A stretch of 64,000 bases of DNA from Alistipes sp. CHKCI003. Lineage in GTDB: Bacteria > Bacteroidota > Bacteroidia > Bacteroidales > Rikenellaceae. The position numbers were made by a program, and so were the translations under genes. Of this stretch, positions 27,300-36,830 are shown one piece after another. Below the pieces are notes generated by a model. That model was not told the DNA's origin. It did no database searches and was given only the letters and a program-made list of their open reading frames with translations. How positions within the stretch are numbered: position 1 is the stretch's first letter; each line of letters begins with the position of its first letter. The stretch is taken from assembly GCF_900021155.1 (NCBI RefSeq), contig NZ_FCNT01000012.1, positions 1 through 64,000 on the forward strand, given 5' to 3'.

Positions 27300-28184
27300 C
27301 GTTCGTGGCGGCCGACGGATAACGGAACGCCCCGGCCGACGGGAACCGTGCGATCCGTGGCTGCGATACGGACCGTGGCCCGGCGATCCGTCGCCGGATC
27401 GGCAGGGGCCGGATTCGGATGCGACGGTTTCTCGACGGGGCCGTTAACCGACGGTTTGCCGGATACGTCCGCCGCATCGCCGGACGGACGGTCGGAAAAC
27501 CGGCAGATCGGTATCGCGCCGGCATCGCCGCTGTGCGTCGAGACCGCCGCGGTCGCAACGAAAGCCCCTGTTTAGGAGCACTCTCCGGATGCGATTTCAT
27601 GGGATCGGGTTCCGTGGCCGCGCTGCAAAACATACGTTTCGATCATGGACGGCTTCACGATGCAGGCATGGGGAACGCTCAGGAGCAAACAAACGACATT
27701 CCGCAGGATGAAACGAGCGAATCGGACCGGCACTCGAAACGATCGCTCGAAAGTGAGCGGTGGCGAAACCGCATTCGCCGCCGCATCCGAAATGGACGCG
27801 ACGCATCGCCCCAGACAGAAAACGCCGTGTTCCGCAACCGAAGGATCGCACTTTGCGTTAAATACAGAGAACCCGTCCAAAATCCGACAGCCCAATTTCC
27901 CAATAAACTCGATCGGGCCTCGAATACGGAAAATCAACCGTAGGTTTCAGGGATTCGGATCTCGCGTCCGGAACATGCGATGCAGGAAGACACGGGGCAT
28001 GGCAACGATATGCGGGAAGGCCGTCGCAACGGACGGCCTACGAAAACGCGGACCCGGACATCCGGCCGCGGCATGCGGATACGAACCGCGGGAAAACGAT
28101 TGCGCCTCCACACTCTCTCGCCGGGCTATTCATTTTGGCTTCGAATTTGGAGTCGGCAGAGCGTATAAACCAAACGGTATCGTC
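27300..28184. other. Non-coding or degenerate host sequence
   Basis: About 885 bp between the displaced tRNA terminator and the DUF3008 gene. The open frames have shadow-like composition (Arg/Pro/Gly-rich) and I recognise no gene, RNA or repeat. Confidence 0.5.
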
Positions 28185-28355
28185 ATGCCAGCCAAAAGTG
28201 AAAAACAACGCAGGCTCATGGGCGCGGCTCTGGCCTATAAACGAGGCGAAAACAAACATCCCAGCACCGAAGTAAAACACGTCGCCGAGAGTATGACCGA
28301 GCGCGAGTTGGCCGATATGGCCAAAAAGCCCCTGTCCGACAAAAAGCCGAAATAG
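28185..28355 (+). CDS. Small DUF3008-like protein
   Basis: 56-aa basic protein from MPAKSEKQRRLMGAALAYKR, continuing HPSTEVKHVAESMTERELADM. This is the compact DUF3008 pattern (K-S-E-K-Q-R-R-x-M-G), a family of unknown function widespread in bacteria and some phages. The start is unambiguous because conservation begins exactly at this Met. No operon partner; no promoter of the TAnnTTTG type seen close by. Confidence 0.75.
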   Translation: MPAKSEKQRRLMGAALAYKRGENKHPSTEVKHVAESMTERELADMAKKPLSDKKPK

Positions 28356-28677
28356 ACGCGGACGACTCTCCGAGGTCCGTCGCCGAAGGCGCCGGTCCGG
28401 TTCTTTCCCGGACCGGAGAACGCCGCGTGCGCCCGCCGGGAGTGCGCTCTGTCGGCACGGCCTCTCCGCCGAGCAGAACGGCGTCGGGCAGACGCATCCG
28501 GATGCAAACAGGATTTCGGGTAGTTTTATCCGTAATACGTATCACACGCCATCGGGTGCGGGTGCGTATCTTTGTCCGTGAAACCGGAAGCCGAAGTCCC
28601 GGTGGCGGAACGGGCGTGCAACCGCCCCTCGGCCGGCGACAGCCGGACCCGGTTTCCGAACTTAAATAAATGGTATT
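28356..28677. other. Spacer with the reductase promoter
   Basis: 322 bp; holds only the -7 element at 28567-28574 as a recognisable feature. Confidence 0.5.
28567..28574 (+). promoter_or_regulatory. -7 element of the flavodoxin-like reductase gene
   Basis: TATCTTTG, about 100 bp before the ATG at 28678. Confidence 0.6.
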
Positions 28678-29220
28678 ATGGCGAAAAAAGTATTGATACT
28701 CTCTTCGAGCCCCCGCAGGGGCGGCAACTCGGACACTTTGTGCGACGAATTTCTGCGCGGAGCCGCCGATGCGGGAAACGACACCGAAAAGATCTTCCTG
28801 CGCGACAAGAACATCGGCTACTGCACCGGATGCGGGACATGCAGTCTGTACGGAAAACCCTGTCCTCAGCAGGACGATGCCGCCGAAATCGTCGGAAAGA
28901 TGGTCGCGGCGGATGTTATCGTCATGGCCACGCCCGTCTACTTCTACACGATGAGCGCCCAGATGAAGACGCTCATCGACCGCTGTTGCGGACGTTACAC
29001 CGAACTGAAAAACAAAGAGTTCCGGTTCATCGTAACGGCTGCCGAAGACGACCGCCGGAAGATGCTGCGCACGGTCGACACGTTTCAGGGCTTTCTCGAC
29101 TGTCTGGACGGCCCGACCGTCGGAGGCGTCGTCTACGGCACAGGCGTCTGGCACGCGGGAGAGATCGCCGGCAAACCGGCCATGCGCGAAGCCTACGAAG
29201 CCGGGAAAGGAATCCGCTAA
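28678..29220 (+). CDS. NADPH-dependent FMN reductase / iron-sulfur flavoprotein-like
   Basis: 180-aa flavodoxin-fold protein. The FMN phosphate loop is SSSPRRGGNSDTL (about residues 8-20). Cys residues in GYCTGCGTCSLYGKPC resemble the cysteine cluster of iron-sulfur flavoproteins. MATPVYFYTMSAQMKTLIDR is the standard flavin-binding segment. Likely an NADPH- or ferredoxin-linked reductase of quinones or nitro compounds. Single gene; electron donor unknown. Confidence 0.9.
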   Translation: MAKKVLILSSSPRRGGNSDTLCDEFLRGAADAGNDTEKIFLRDKNIGYCTGCGTCSLYGKPCPQQDDAAEIVGKMVAADVIVMATPVYFYTMSAQMKTLIDRCCGRYTELKNKEFRFIVTAAEDDRRKMLRTVDTFQGFLDCLDGPTVGGVVYGTGVWHAGEIAGKPAMREAYEAGKGIR

Positions 29221-29364
29221 ACGTCCGCCGCCATCCCGCATGCGCTGCGATCCGCCGCGAACGCAAGACCGCCGCACGGTCCGACATCCGTCCGGTGCCG
29301 TTTCGCGCACGGAAGGCCGCCGGATAGATCGACGGGACGGTTACGGAATCGAAGAGTAGGGTAT

Positions 29365-29405
29365 GGATCGCTCCGGTCGGGGAGGGTCCCCGACCGGAGC
29401 GATCC
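29365..29405 (-). terminator. 19-bp perfect hairpin downstream of the arginase-family gene
   Basis: 29365-29383 and 29387-29405 are exact reverse complements around GGG. It lies 17 bp past the stop of the minus-strand arginase-like gene. No T tract on either side, so it may act by RNA stabilisation or Rho-assisted termination. Confidence 0.6.
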
Positions 29406-29421
29406 GATGCGGAGCGGCCGC

Positions 29422-30321
29422 CTACTTCATCAGAGGCAGCTCCGCGAGCATGTTCCGGAGCTTGAGCGCTACGCGCGGCATGGGTTCCGCGACAGTAAGC
29501 CCTACCAGCTCGTGTTCGGCGGCAATATCGCGGATGATCCGCACCGCCTCGTCGATCCGCAATCCGTCGGGCTCGACGCCTACGCCGGCAACGATCTCGG
29601 ACGGATCCAATACGTCGAGATCGAAATGTACGACCGCTTTCGACGCCCCCGAACGTTTCAGCCAATCCGAAACGGCCGAACGATCCGCCCGGACTTCGGC
29701 CGGAGCAAGCCCTGCGACGCCCAGCTCCTCCTGTCGCCGCTTCATCCCGTCGTCCCAAGAACGCACGCCGACGATCAGAGCCTTCGAAGCGTCGAATTTC
29801 GCGGGCAGCAGCCGCATGAGCTGCGGATCGCCCAGCCCCAGACAGGCGGTCAATGCCATCGCGTGATACCCCTCGTAACCGTCGAAGGGCAGCGTAACGT
29901 CGGGATGTGCGTCGATCCAGACGACGGCGACATCCCCGCCGTATTTCGAGGCCAGATAGGTGAACGGCACCACGCTCACTGAGCATTCGCCGCCGAGCGT
30001 AACGATCCGGTCGGGATCGTACTCCCGCATCAGAGCGAGTGCCGCTTCCGTCTGTCGCAGAATCGCCCGATAGCCGCTGATCCCGTTCTCCGCGGCACGG
30101 TCGTCTCCGTCGAGCGCGACGGGAACCTCCACGATCCTGTCGGTGGTCGGGGGAGCGAGCATCGCCAGAAGATGCGCTCCCAGATAGTATCCCCGCGCGG
30201 CGTCCTCCGGAGGAATATCGGGCATCCAATGCGCCACGACACCTCCCTGCCACTGGGGGTAGAGCAGGCGGACGATTCGTTTATCGTCGTTCATAATCGT
30301 CGTGAATTTCAGCAATTTCAT
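29422..30321 (-). CDS. Arginase-family (ureohydrolase) protein
   Basis: 299 aa from MKLLKFTTIMNDD; a start at 30294 (MNDDKRIVRLL) is equally possible. All three manganese-binding motifs of ureohydrolases are visible: GGECS (about residue 110), DAHPDV (about 137) and DLDVLDPS (about 234), followed by GLTVAEPMPR. The family covers arginase, agmatinase and formimidoylglutamase; this divergent GGECS-type subgroup is common in Bacteroidales and its substrate is not established. A TATCTTTG box lies at 30394-30401 on the minus strand, giving a leader of about 65 nt. Confidence 0.88.
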   Translation of the reverse strand: MKLLKFTTIMNDDKRIVRLLYPQWQGGVVAHWMPDIPPEDAARGYYLGAHLLAMLAPPTTDRIVEVPVALDGDDRAAENGISGYRAILRQTEAALALMREYDPDRIVTLGGECSVSVVPFTYLASKYGGDVAVVWIDAHPDVTLPFDGYEGYHAMALTACLGLGDPQLMRLLPAKFDASKALIVGVRSWDDGMKRRQEELGVAGLAPAEVRADRSAVSDWLKRSGASKAVVHFDLDVLDPSEIVAGVGVEPDGLRIDEAVRIIRDIAAEHELVGLTVAEPMPRVALKLRNMLAELPLMK

Positions 30322-30393
30322 ATTTATCAGCAGGACGCTGCGGCGCGGCCGGCAAACGGACCGCCCCGTCGGCATACACGCGGCAGGCCCCCG

Positions 30394-30401
30394 CAAAGAT
30401 A
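30394..30401 (-). promoter_or_regulatory. -7 element of the arginase-family gene
   Basis: Minus strand TATCTTTG followed by CGG; consistent with either candidate start. Confidence 0.6.
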
Positions 30402-30790
30402 ACGTCCCGAAAGGATCCGTGCAAATCCGCAGCCGCCATGCGGTCCGGCAGGGCAGACCGAAGCAGGGAATATCCTCAGTGCGTTTTTCGGCCCTATCGT
30501 AAGATAAAAAGACGCAAACAGAACAAATTCGGCTCCCGCCGTTGTTTTTACGGTCGACAATGCGTAATTTTGTTCCGATAATATATAGCGTTTGCTATTG
30601 TTTTGAATCGAAAAACGCCAATTTTTCCTACAATCTCAGAAACAATAGGTCAAACGTCTGCGCGAAGCGTAGGCGTTTTTCTTTGTCGAGATTGGGTAAA
30701 AGGCGTACCTTCGATTGGCAGAGAATGCGCCTGCGTCTTTTTTCGTCTCTGCGCATGTCTCTTTCCGGCCGATTGCATTTTTCAGGCTCG
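30402..30790. other. Intergenic region with a structured hairpin
   Basis: About 390 bp between the arginase-family promoter and the end of the efflux operon. No credible ORF. The notable content is the hairpin at 30631-30694. Confidence 0.5.
30631..30694 (+). terminator. Nested hairpin with a T tract, plus-strand terminator or small RNA end
   Basis: Outer arms CAATCTC (30631-30637) and GAGATTG (30688-30694) enclose AAACGTCTGCGC (30652-30663) paired with GCGTAGGCGTTT (30667-30678; two G-U) around GAA, then TTC. The T run is on the plus strand, although both flanking genes are on the minus strand. Confidence 0.5.
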
Positions 30791-32185
30791 TCATCGTCCC
30801 TCCGCATCGGGCTCTTCCAGACTCCAGCCGCCGCCCAGCGCTTTGTATAACTCCACCAATGCGAGGTGTTCGTCGCGCACGGCGTTGCTCACGCCGATCT
30901 GCGCATCGAAATAGCGTCGCTGGGCATCGAGCACGTCGAGGTAGTTGATGCTGCCGCTCCGGTACTGGAGGTTGGCCAGCTCCACGTATTTGCGTGCGGC
31001 ATCGCGCAGATTGACCTGCAAGGCTGCCGTGCGCCGTCTGTTGCGGTAGGTAACGACGGCGTCGTCCGCCTCCTTCAGCACTTCGAGCACTTTCTTTTCA
31101 TAGGCATAGCGCGCCTCGTCGTAGGCGGCCATCGCAGCACGGTATTTGGCCTGCTTGCGGCCGAAGCCGAAGACGGGCGAAGCCAGCCCCCCGATGACAT
31201 AGGAGAACGGAGAGCTGAAAAAACCCCTGAGCTCATTGTTCTCCCAACCGCCGGTCAGCCGGAACATCAGTCGGGGGAAACGGTCGGCATAAGCCACTCC
31301 GACACCGGCCATCGCCGCACGAAGCTGCTGCTCGGCCGAACGCACGTCCGGCCGCCGCTGCAGGAGTTCCGACGGCAGCCCCACGGGCAGGCTGTCGGCC
31401 AGCTCGGCCTCGATGTCCAGCGAACCGCGTTCCACACTCCGATCGGGATTCTCCCCCATGAGCAGCGCAAGCCCGTTTTCCGTGATTTCGATCCGCCGTT
31501 CGAGATCGGGGATCAGCGAAGCCGTCGCGGCATATTCCACCTTAGCCTGCTGGTAGACGGTTTCGGACGTAAGCCCCCCTTCGAAACGAATCCGCGCCTG
31601 ATCCAGCCCCTCGCTGCGGGTGGCGAGCGTGCGCCGCACGATGGCAAGTTCGTTGTCCAGCGCGATCAGTCGGAAATAAGCCGAGGCCGCCTCGGCCACG
31701 AGCGTCATGCGCATCGCACGCCGGTCCTCGACCGAAGCGAGGTATTCGGCCGCTCCTTTGCGCTTGGCCCAGCGCAGGTTGCCCCAAAGATCGAGTTCCC
31801 ACGAAACCGACGCCTTCAGTCCCAATTCGGGATCGCGGACCGACGATTCGCCGTAGTAGTCGTTCGTCTCGTTATCGGCCGATACGCCAGCCGTGAAATC
31901 GGGCAGCCGGCCCGCCTTGTCGATGCGGTACATCTGCCGCATGCGTTCCACGCGCGCTGCGGCGGCGAGCATATCCTTGTTTTCGGCCAGCGTGCGTTCG
32001 ATGATCCGGCGAAGGACCGGATCGCCGTAGAACTGCCACCAGCCCAGATCGGCCGCCGTCAGCGAATCGCCGTCGGCGCCCGCAAGCCGTTCGGGCAGGT
32101 CGAGCTCGGGCGTCTTGCAATGCCGCACGGGCGAGCAGGCAGCGAAAGCCGCCGCAGACAGGAACAGGACAATCAAACGTTTCAT
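30791..32185 (-). CDS. Outer membrane efflux lipoprotein (NodT/OprM type)
   Basis: 464-aa TolC-family outer-membrane channel of an RND pump. The signal peptide ends at Cys17 (FAAC), giving a lipid anchor. Two repeated OEP halves are visible (coiled-coil stretches around LIALDNELAIVRRTLATRSEG and RFRL-type barrel parts). Canonical RRPDVRSAEQQLRAA is present. Its ATG overlaps the stop of the RND gene (ATGA, 32182-32185), so it is translationally coupled as the third gene of the operon. Confidence 0.95.
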   Translation of the reverse strand: MKRLIVLFLSAAAFAACSPVRHCKTPELDLPERLAGADGDSLTAADLGWWQFYGDPVLRRIIERTLAENKDMLAAAARVERMRQMYRIDKAGRLPDFTAGVSADNETNDYYGESSVRDPELGLKASVSWELDLWGNLRWAKRKGAAEYLASVEDRRAMRMTLVAEAASAYFRLIALDNELAIVRRTLATRSEGLDQARIRFEGGLTSETVYQQAKVEYAATASLIPDLERRIEITENGLALLMGENPDRSVERGSLDIEAELADSLPVGLPSELLQRRPDVRSAEQQLRAAMAGVGVAYADRFPRLMFRLTGGWENNELRGFFSSPFSYVIGGLASPVFGFGRKQAKYRAAMAAYDEARYAYEKKVLEVLKEADDAVVTYRNRRRTAALQVNLRDAARKYVELANLQYRSGSINYLDVLDAQRRYFDAQIGVSNAVRDEHLALVELYKALGGGWSLEEPDAEGR

Positions 32186-35100
32186 CGTTTCAATTTAGCT
32201 TTGATCCGGTAAATCCATACGAAGAAGAAGGGCACGAAGACGATGCCGAAGGTGATTGCCACCAACATGCCGAAGAAGACGCCCGTGCCGATGCCCTGAC
32301 GGCTCGCCGAACCGGGCCCCGAGGCGAAGACCAGCGGCAGCAGACCGAGGATGAAGGCCAGCGAAGTCATCACGATGGGGCGGAAGCGCAGACGTGCGGC
32401 CGTCAGCGCGGCCGCTACGGCGTCGCGCCCCTTCTCGACCTCCTCCTTGGCGAATTCGACGATCAGAATGGCGTTTTTCGCCACCAGACCCACGAGCATC
32501 ACCAGACCGATCTGGAAGTAGATGTTGTTTTCCAACCCGCAGAGCCAGATGCCCAGATAGGCTCCGATGCCGGCCACGGGCAGCGAGAGGATCACCGCCA
32601 CGGGCACGCTCCAGCTCTCGTACTGCGCCGCGAGGAACAGGAAGACGAACAGGAAAGCCAGCGCCAGCACCACGCCCGTCTGCCCGCCCTCGTGCTTCTC
32701 CTGATAGGAGAGGCCGCTCCACTCGACGCCCACCGACGACGGCAGCCGTTCGCGCACGATCCGTTCGAGCGTCTCCATCGCCTGTCCGGAACTGTAACCG
32801 TGGGCCGCCTCGCCCGTGATGGTCGCAGCGTTGAACATATTGAAGCGTTTGATGGTACCGGCACCGGTCGTATAGTAGGTCGTGCCGAGCGACGTAACGG
32901 GGATCATCGTTCCGCCCGTACCGCGCACGAAAAAGAGATTGAGGTTGTCGCGGCGGGCGCGGTAGGGGGCCTCGGCCTGAATATAGACGCGGTAGATGCG
33001 GTTGAACATGTTGAAGTCGTTGACGTAGATCGACCCCGTGAAGGCTTTCATCGTCGAGAAAATGTCGGACATCGAGACCCCCTGCATGCGGGCCTTGTCG
33101 CGGTCCACGTCGAAGTAGAGCTGCGGAATATCGCCCTGCATCGACGAGGCGAGACCGGTCAGCTCGGGCTGTTTCGAAGCGTAAAGCATCAGCGTATCCA
33201 CCGCCCGCTGCAAGTCGGCATATCCCATGTCGCCGCGCGCTTCGAGCACCATCTCGAAACCGCCCGAGGTGCCGAGCCCCGGGATGACCGCGGGCGTCGA
33301 AAGATAGACTTCGCTCTCGGGGTAGCGGCGCAGTTCGGCGCGCACGCGGGCCATCACCTCGTCGATACCTTCCGATTCGCGTTCGTCCCACGGCTTGAGG
33401 ATCACGGTGAGCTGGCTGCGGGCCTGATTGGTCCCCACGCGCGGGCTCGATCCCGTAACGTTGAGCACGTATTCCACATCGGGATCGGCCATCAGAAAGG
33501 CCATCGCACGGTCGGTTACTTCGCGCGTGCGTTCGATCGTAGCCCCTTCGGGCAGCTCCAGTTCGACCGTGAAATAGCCCTGATCCTCCTGCGGCATGAA
33601 GCTCTGAGGCACGAGACGGTTCATCAGCCAGATCCCCACGAGCACGATGCCGAATGCGACGAACATGCGCCGCGAATGCGCCAGCGCCCCCTGAATCATG
33701 CGGCCGTAGAAGTTGTTGCTCTTCGCCAGCGCGAGGTTGATGCGGCGGAACAGACGGTTTTTCTTCGCTCCGCTGTCGGGCCGCAGGAAGAGCGAACACA
33801 TCACCGGACTGAGCGTCAGCGCCACCACCGTCGAGATGATGACCGACACGGCGATCGTGATGGTGAACTGACGGTAGAGCTGCCCCGTGATGCCCGAGAG
33901 GAAGCTCACGGGCACGAAAACGGCGCAGAGCACAAGCGACATGGCCACGAGGGCGCCACCGAGGCCGCGCATCGCCTTCTTGGTCGCCTCGTAGGGCGAG
34001 AGCCCTTCTTCGTTCATGATGCGGTCGACGTTCTCCACCACGACGATCGCATCGTCCACGACGATACCGATGGCCAGAATCAGTCCGAGCAGCGTCAGCA
34101 TGTTGAGCGAGAAACCGAAGATGAGCATCACGCCGAACGTACCGATCAGCGAGATCGGCACCGCGACGATCGGGATGATCGTGGCGCGCCAGCTTTGCAG
34201 CGAGAGGTAGACCACGACGATCACCAGCAGCAGCGCCTCGAAGAGCGTGCGATAGACGTGGTGGATCGACTCGGAGATGTAGGTAGTCATGTCGAAGGGA
34301 ATCTCATAGGTGATTCCCTCGGGGAAGTTGCGGCTGATTTCGTCCATCGCCTCTTTCACCGACTCGGCGACCTCCATGGCGTTGGCTCCGGGCAGCATGT
34401 TGATATTCAGCACGGCGGCATTTCCGCCGTTGATGCCGCTCTCGGTGCTGTACGACGAGGCTTCGAGCGAGATGCGCGCCACGTCTTTCAGACGGATGAT
34501 CGACCCGTCGGGGTTGGCCCGCACGACGATGTCCTCGAATTCGCCCGCCGACGAGAGGCGTCCCTGCGCCGTGATGGGGATCGTTACGTCCACGCCGTTC
34601 ATCGGCGCCTGTCCCAGCACGCCGGCCGCCGACTCGCGGTTCTGGTCCTTGAGCGCCGACTGCAAGTCCTGCACCGTAAGACCGAGGTCGGCCAGTTTGT
34701 CGGGCATCACCCACACCTGCATGGCATAGTAGCGGCTGCCGACGTTCGAGATGCTGCCCACGCCCGGGATGCGGCGCAGCATGTCGAGCACGTTGAGCGT
34801 CGCGTAGTTCGACAGATAGATCTCGTCGAACTTGGGGTCGGACGAAAGCAGCGTGATGGTCATCAGCTTGCTGGCGGCCTGTTTTTCGACCGATATGCCG
34901 TTCTGCACGACTTCGGCCGGAAGACGCGCCTCGGCCTTTTTCAGACGGTTCTGAATGTCGACGGCCGCCAGATCGGGATCGACCGAAATGTCGAACGTTA
35001 CGGTGGCCGAGAAACCGCCCGAATTGGAGCTCGACGACTCCATGTAGATCATGCCCGGCGTACCGTTGAGCTCCTGTTCGATGGGGGTGGCCACGGCCTG

Positions 35101-35277
35101 CGTTACGGTCTGCGCGTCGGCACCCGGATAGGAGGCCGAGATGCGGACCACGGGCGGCACGATCTGCGGATACTGATCCACGGGCAGCAGCGCCAGACCG
35201 ATCGCGCCGACGATGACGATCACGAGCGACAGCACCGTCGAAAAGACGGGCCGGTCGATGAAAAAATCGCTCTTCAT
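32182..35277 (-). CDS. RND multidrug efflux transporter, AcrB/MexB-like (HAE1)
   Basis: 1031-aa inner-membrane proton-driven pump. Twelve membrane helices in the classic order; N-terminal FIDRPVFSTVLSLVIVIVG, TM4 motif GIVVDDAIVVVENV with the proton-relay aspartates D408-D409, and a TM10-12 block ending in FFFVWIYRIKAKLKR. Porter-domain landmarks such as SYPGADAQTVTQAVATPIEQ are intact. It exports amphiphilic drugs, detergents or dyes with the adjacent adaptor (3 bp upstream) and outer membrane channel. No TetR-type repressor is adjacent; control may come from the leader described at 36733-36861. Confidence 0.97.
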   Translation of the reverse strand: MKSDFFIDRPVFSTVLSLVIVIVGAIGLALLPVDQYPQIVPPVVRISASYPGADAQTVTQAVATPIEQELNGTPGMIYMESSSSNSGGFSATVTFDISVDPDLAAVDIQNRLKKAEARLPAEVVQNGISVEKQAASKLMTITLLSSDPKFDEIYLSNYATLNVLDMLRRIPGVGSISNVGSRYYAMQVWVMPDKLADLGLTVQDLQSALKDQNRESAAGVLGQAPMNGVDVTIPITAQGRLSSAGEFEDIVVRANPDGSIIRLKDVARISLEASSYSTESGINGGNAAVLNINMLPGANAMEVAESVKEAMDEISRNFPEGITYEIPFDMTTYISESIHHVYRTLFEALLLVIVVVYLSLQSWRATIIPIVAVPISLIGTFGVMLIFGFSLNMLTLLGLILAIGIVVDDAIVVVENVDRIMNEEGLSPYEATKKAMRGLGGALVAMSLVLCAVFVPVSFLSGITGQLYRQFTITIAVSVIISTVVALTLSPVMCSLFLRPDSGAKKNRLFRRINLALAKSNNFYGRMIQGALAHSRRMFVAFGIVLVGIWLMNRLVPQSFMPQEDQGYFTVELELPEGATIERTREVTDRAMAFLMADPDVEYVLNVTGSSPRVGTNQARSQLTVILKPWDERESEGIDEVMARVRAELRRYPESEVYLSTPAVIPGLGTSGGFEMVLEARGDMGYADLQRAVDTLMLYASKQPELTGLASSMQGDIPQLYFDVDRDKARMQGVSMSDIFSTMKAFTGSIYVNDFNMFNRIYRVYIQAEAPYRARRDNLNLFFVRGTGGTMIPVTSLGTTYYTTGAGTIKRFNMFNAATITGEAAHGYSSGQAMETLERIVRERLPSSVGVEWSGLSYQEKHEGGQTGVVLALAFLFVFLFLAAQYESWSVPVAVILSLPVAGIGAYLGIWLCGLENNIYFQIGLVMLVGLVAKNAILIVEFAKEEVEKGRDAVAAALTAARLRFRPIVMTSLAFILGLLPLVFASGPGSASRQGIGTGVFFGMLVAITFGIVFVPFFFVWIYRIKAKLKR

Positions 35278-35280
35278 GGG

Positions 35281-36531
35281 CTACTCCTCCTCTTCGTTTC
35301 GGGGTTCGGTGCGGGCGGGCACGGGCTCCGCCTTCATGCCGTGGCGGAGCTTGTGGTATCCCTCCACGACGATATGCTCGGCCGGAACCAACCCGCGCTC
35401 GATGATGATCGTGTTGCCCAGCTCGGGGCCGGTCTCCACGAAACGGCGTTCGACCACGCTGTCGGGCCGCACGACATAGACATAGGCTCCGCCTTTCTCG
35501 ATTTCGACCGCTTTGGTCGGCACGACGACCGCATTCTCGCGCACGTCGAGCAGCAGGCGCACCTTGGTGAACTGTCCGGGCAGCAGGATATGGTCGGGAT
35601 TGGCCATCTCGGCGCGCACGGAGAAGGTGCCCGTCTTGGGATCGACCTGCGGATCGGCGAAATCCACCAGACCGCGGTAGGGGTACTCCGAACCGTCGGC
35701 CAGCGTTACGGTGATGTAGGGGTCCCATTTGCGCAGGGTGTCCTTATGACCCAGATTGACGTTGCGGGCCTTGCTGCGCAGATAGTCCAGCGCCGTCATG
35801 CTGAAATCGACACGCACCGTATCGCTCTTCACCACCGTGGCCAGAAGCGACTGTCCGCCCGGACCGACCAGCGTGCCGATGTCGGCGCTGCGCTCGGAAA
35901 TATAGCCCGAAATCGGGGACTGCACCGTGGTGTAGCCCAAAGTCATCTCGGCCTGCATGAGGTCGGCTTCGCCCACCACGACGTCGGCCGCGGCACTCTC
36001 GTAGGAGGCGATCGCATTGTCCAGATCGAGCTGGCTGGCGGCGTTCTGTTCGTAGAGCGGGCGGATGCGGTTGAGGTCGCGCTCGGCCTTCAGAGCTTGC
36101 GCACGGGCCTTGTTGAGCTGGGCCTTGGCCTTGTTCACGCGGGCGCGGTAGACCTTGGGGTCGATGATGAAGAGGGTCTGGCCCTTCTCCACATAGGTGC
36201 CTTCGGCGAAAAGCATCCGTTCGAGGAAGCCCTCCACGCGGGCACGGATCTCGACGAACTGCTGGGCGCGGATGCGGCCCACGTAGTCGCCGTAAATATT
36301 GACGTCCTCGGTTTCGACGGGCTCCACCTCCACCACGGGCAGTTCGACCGCCGCGGGACGCGGCCGGAGCAGGAAGACGAGCAGAGCGACGACCGCGGCC
36401 GTTCCGCACGCGACGGCGATCCACTGCCGGCGGGTCGGCCGGAAGCGGACGCGGGATATTTTCGAGACCGTTCGTTTCAGATTTTCCGGATTCAGTTTCG
36501 ATAAATCCGGTTTGAGTTTATCAAATCTCAT
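35281..36531 (-). CDS. RND efflux periplasmic adaptor (membrane fusion protein)
   Basis: 416 aa. An N-terminal uncleaved membrane anchor (WIAVACGTAAVVALLVFLL, about residues 38-56) replaces the lipobox of AcrA. Then come the lipoyl-type hairpin (YVGRIRAQQFVEIRARVEGF and ISGYISERSADIGTLVGPGG), the alpha-helical hairpin, and beta-barrel/membrane-proximal domains. It couples the RND pump to the outer membrane channel. First gene of the minus-strand operon; its start lies about 200 nt after a candidate attenuator. Confidence 0.94.
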   Translation of the reverse strand: MRFDKLKPDLSKLNPENLKRTVSKISRVRFRPTRRQWIAVACGTAAVVALLVFLLRPRPAAVELPVVEVEPVETEDVNIYGDYVGRIRAQQFVEIRARVEGFLERMLFAEGTYVEKGQTLFIIDPKVYRARVNKAKAQLNKARAQALKAERDLNRIRPLYEQNAASQLDLDNAIASYESAAADVVVGEADLMQAEMTLGYTTVQSPISGYISERSADIGTLVGPGGQSLLATVVKSDTVRVDFSMTALDYLRSKARNVNLGHKDTLRKWDPYITVTLADGSEYPYRGLVDFADPQVDPKTGTFSVRAEMANPDHILLPGQFTKVRLLLDVRENAVVVPTKAVEIEKGGAYVYVVRPDSVVERRFVETGPELGNTIIIERGLVPAEHIVVEGYHKLRHGMKAEPVPARTEPRNEEEE

Positions 36532-36657
36532 GAATTCATTTGTTATGGGTTAAACTCATTCCGTACCAAAGGCCGGACCAATGCCGCGTATCTGCCATAA
36601 TCCGCATGAAAAACAGGACCATAAGGCTGTAAAGCCCTGCAAAGAAAGCAATTTTTT

Positions 36658-36695
36658 TGTGGAATTGCGCCACACGAGCGTGGAAAAATTCCACA
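36658..36695 (-). promoter_or_regulatory. Overlapping hairpins in the efflux leader
   Basis: TGTGGAATT (36658-36666) pairs with AATTCCACA (36687-36695), while CCAC...GTGG (36671-36684) and GTGGAA/TTCCAC (36680-36694) form competing stems in the same stretch. Located between the attenuator terminator and the adaptor gene. Confidence 0.45.
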
Positions 36696-36732
36696 CGTTC
36701 CGTTCGAAACGGGAAAAAGAAGCCCCTACGAC

Positions 36733-36760
36733 AAAAAAGTCCTCCCCTCGGGGAAGACTT
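36733..36760 (-). terminator. Intrinsic terminator inside the efflux operon leader
   Basis: On the minus strand AAGTCTTCCC (36760-36751) pairs with GGGAGGACTT (36746-36737), one G-U, loop CGAG, then a run of six T (36738-36733). The wobble pair would be a mismatch on the plus-strand RNA, so the hairpin suits minus-strand transcription. It lies about 200 nt before the adaptor gene and 2 nt after the leader peptide stop codon. Confidence 0.7.
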
Positions 36761-36762
36761 TT

Positions 36763-36819
36763 TCACACACAAACATTAACAATACAAACAATGCGAAAAC
36801 GGCTATATTTCTCTTTCAT
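36763..36819 (-). CDS. Candidate 18-aa leader peptide of the efflux operon
   Basis: Minus-strand ORF MKEKYSRFRIVCIVNVCV, beginning about 5-8 nt after the predicted transcription start and ending 2 nt before the 5' arm of a strong terminator hairpin. A ribosome at the stop codon would cover the 5' arm and block the terminator, so the arrangement resembles translation-controlled attenuation of drug-transporter operons such as bmrB-bmrCD. Short ORFs arise by chance, so coding status is unproven; the position between a promoter and a terminator is the evidence. Confidence 0.5.
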   Translation of the reverse strand: MKEKYSRFRIVCIVNVCV

Positions 36820-36830
36820 TGTCCACAGTG

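Noticed and set aside
32692..36504. 1270-codon plus-strand frame opposite the RND pump
   Set aside because: His/Arg/Asp-rich antisense shadow of the pump and adaptor genes.
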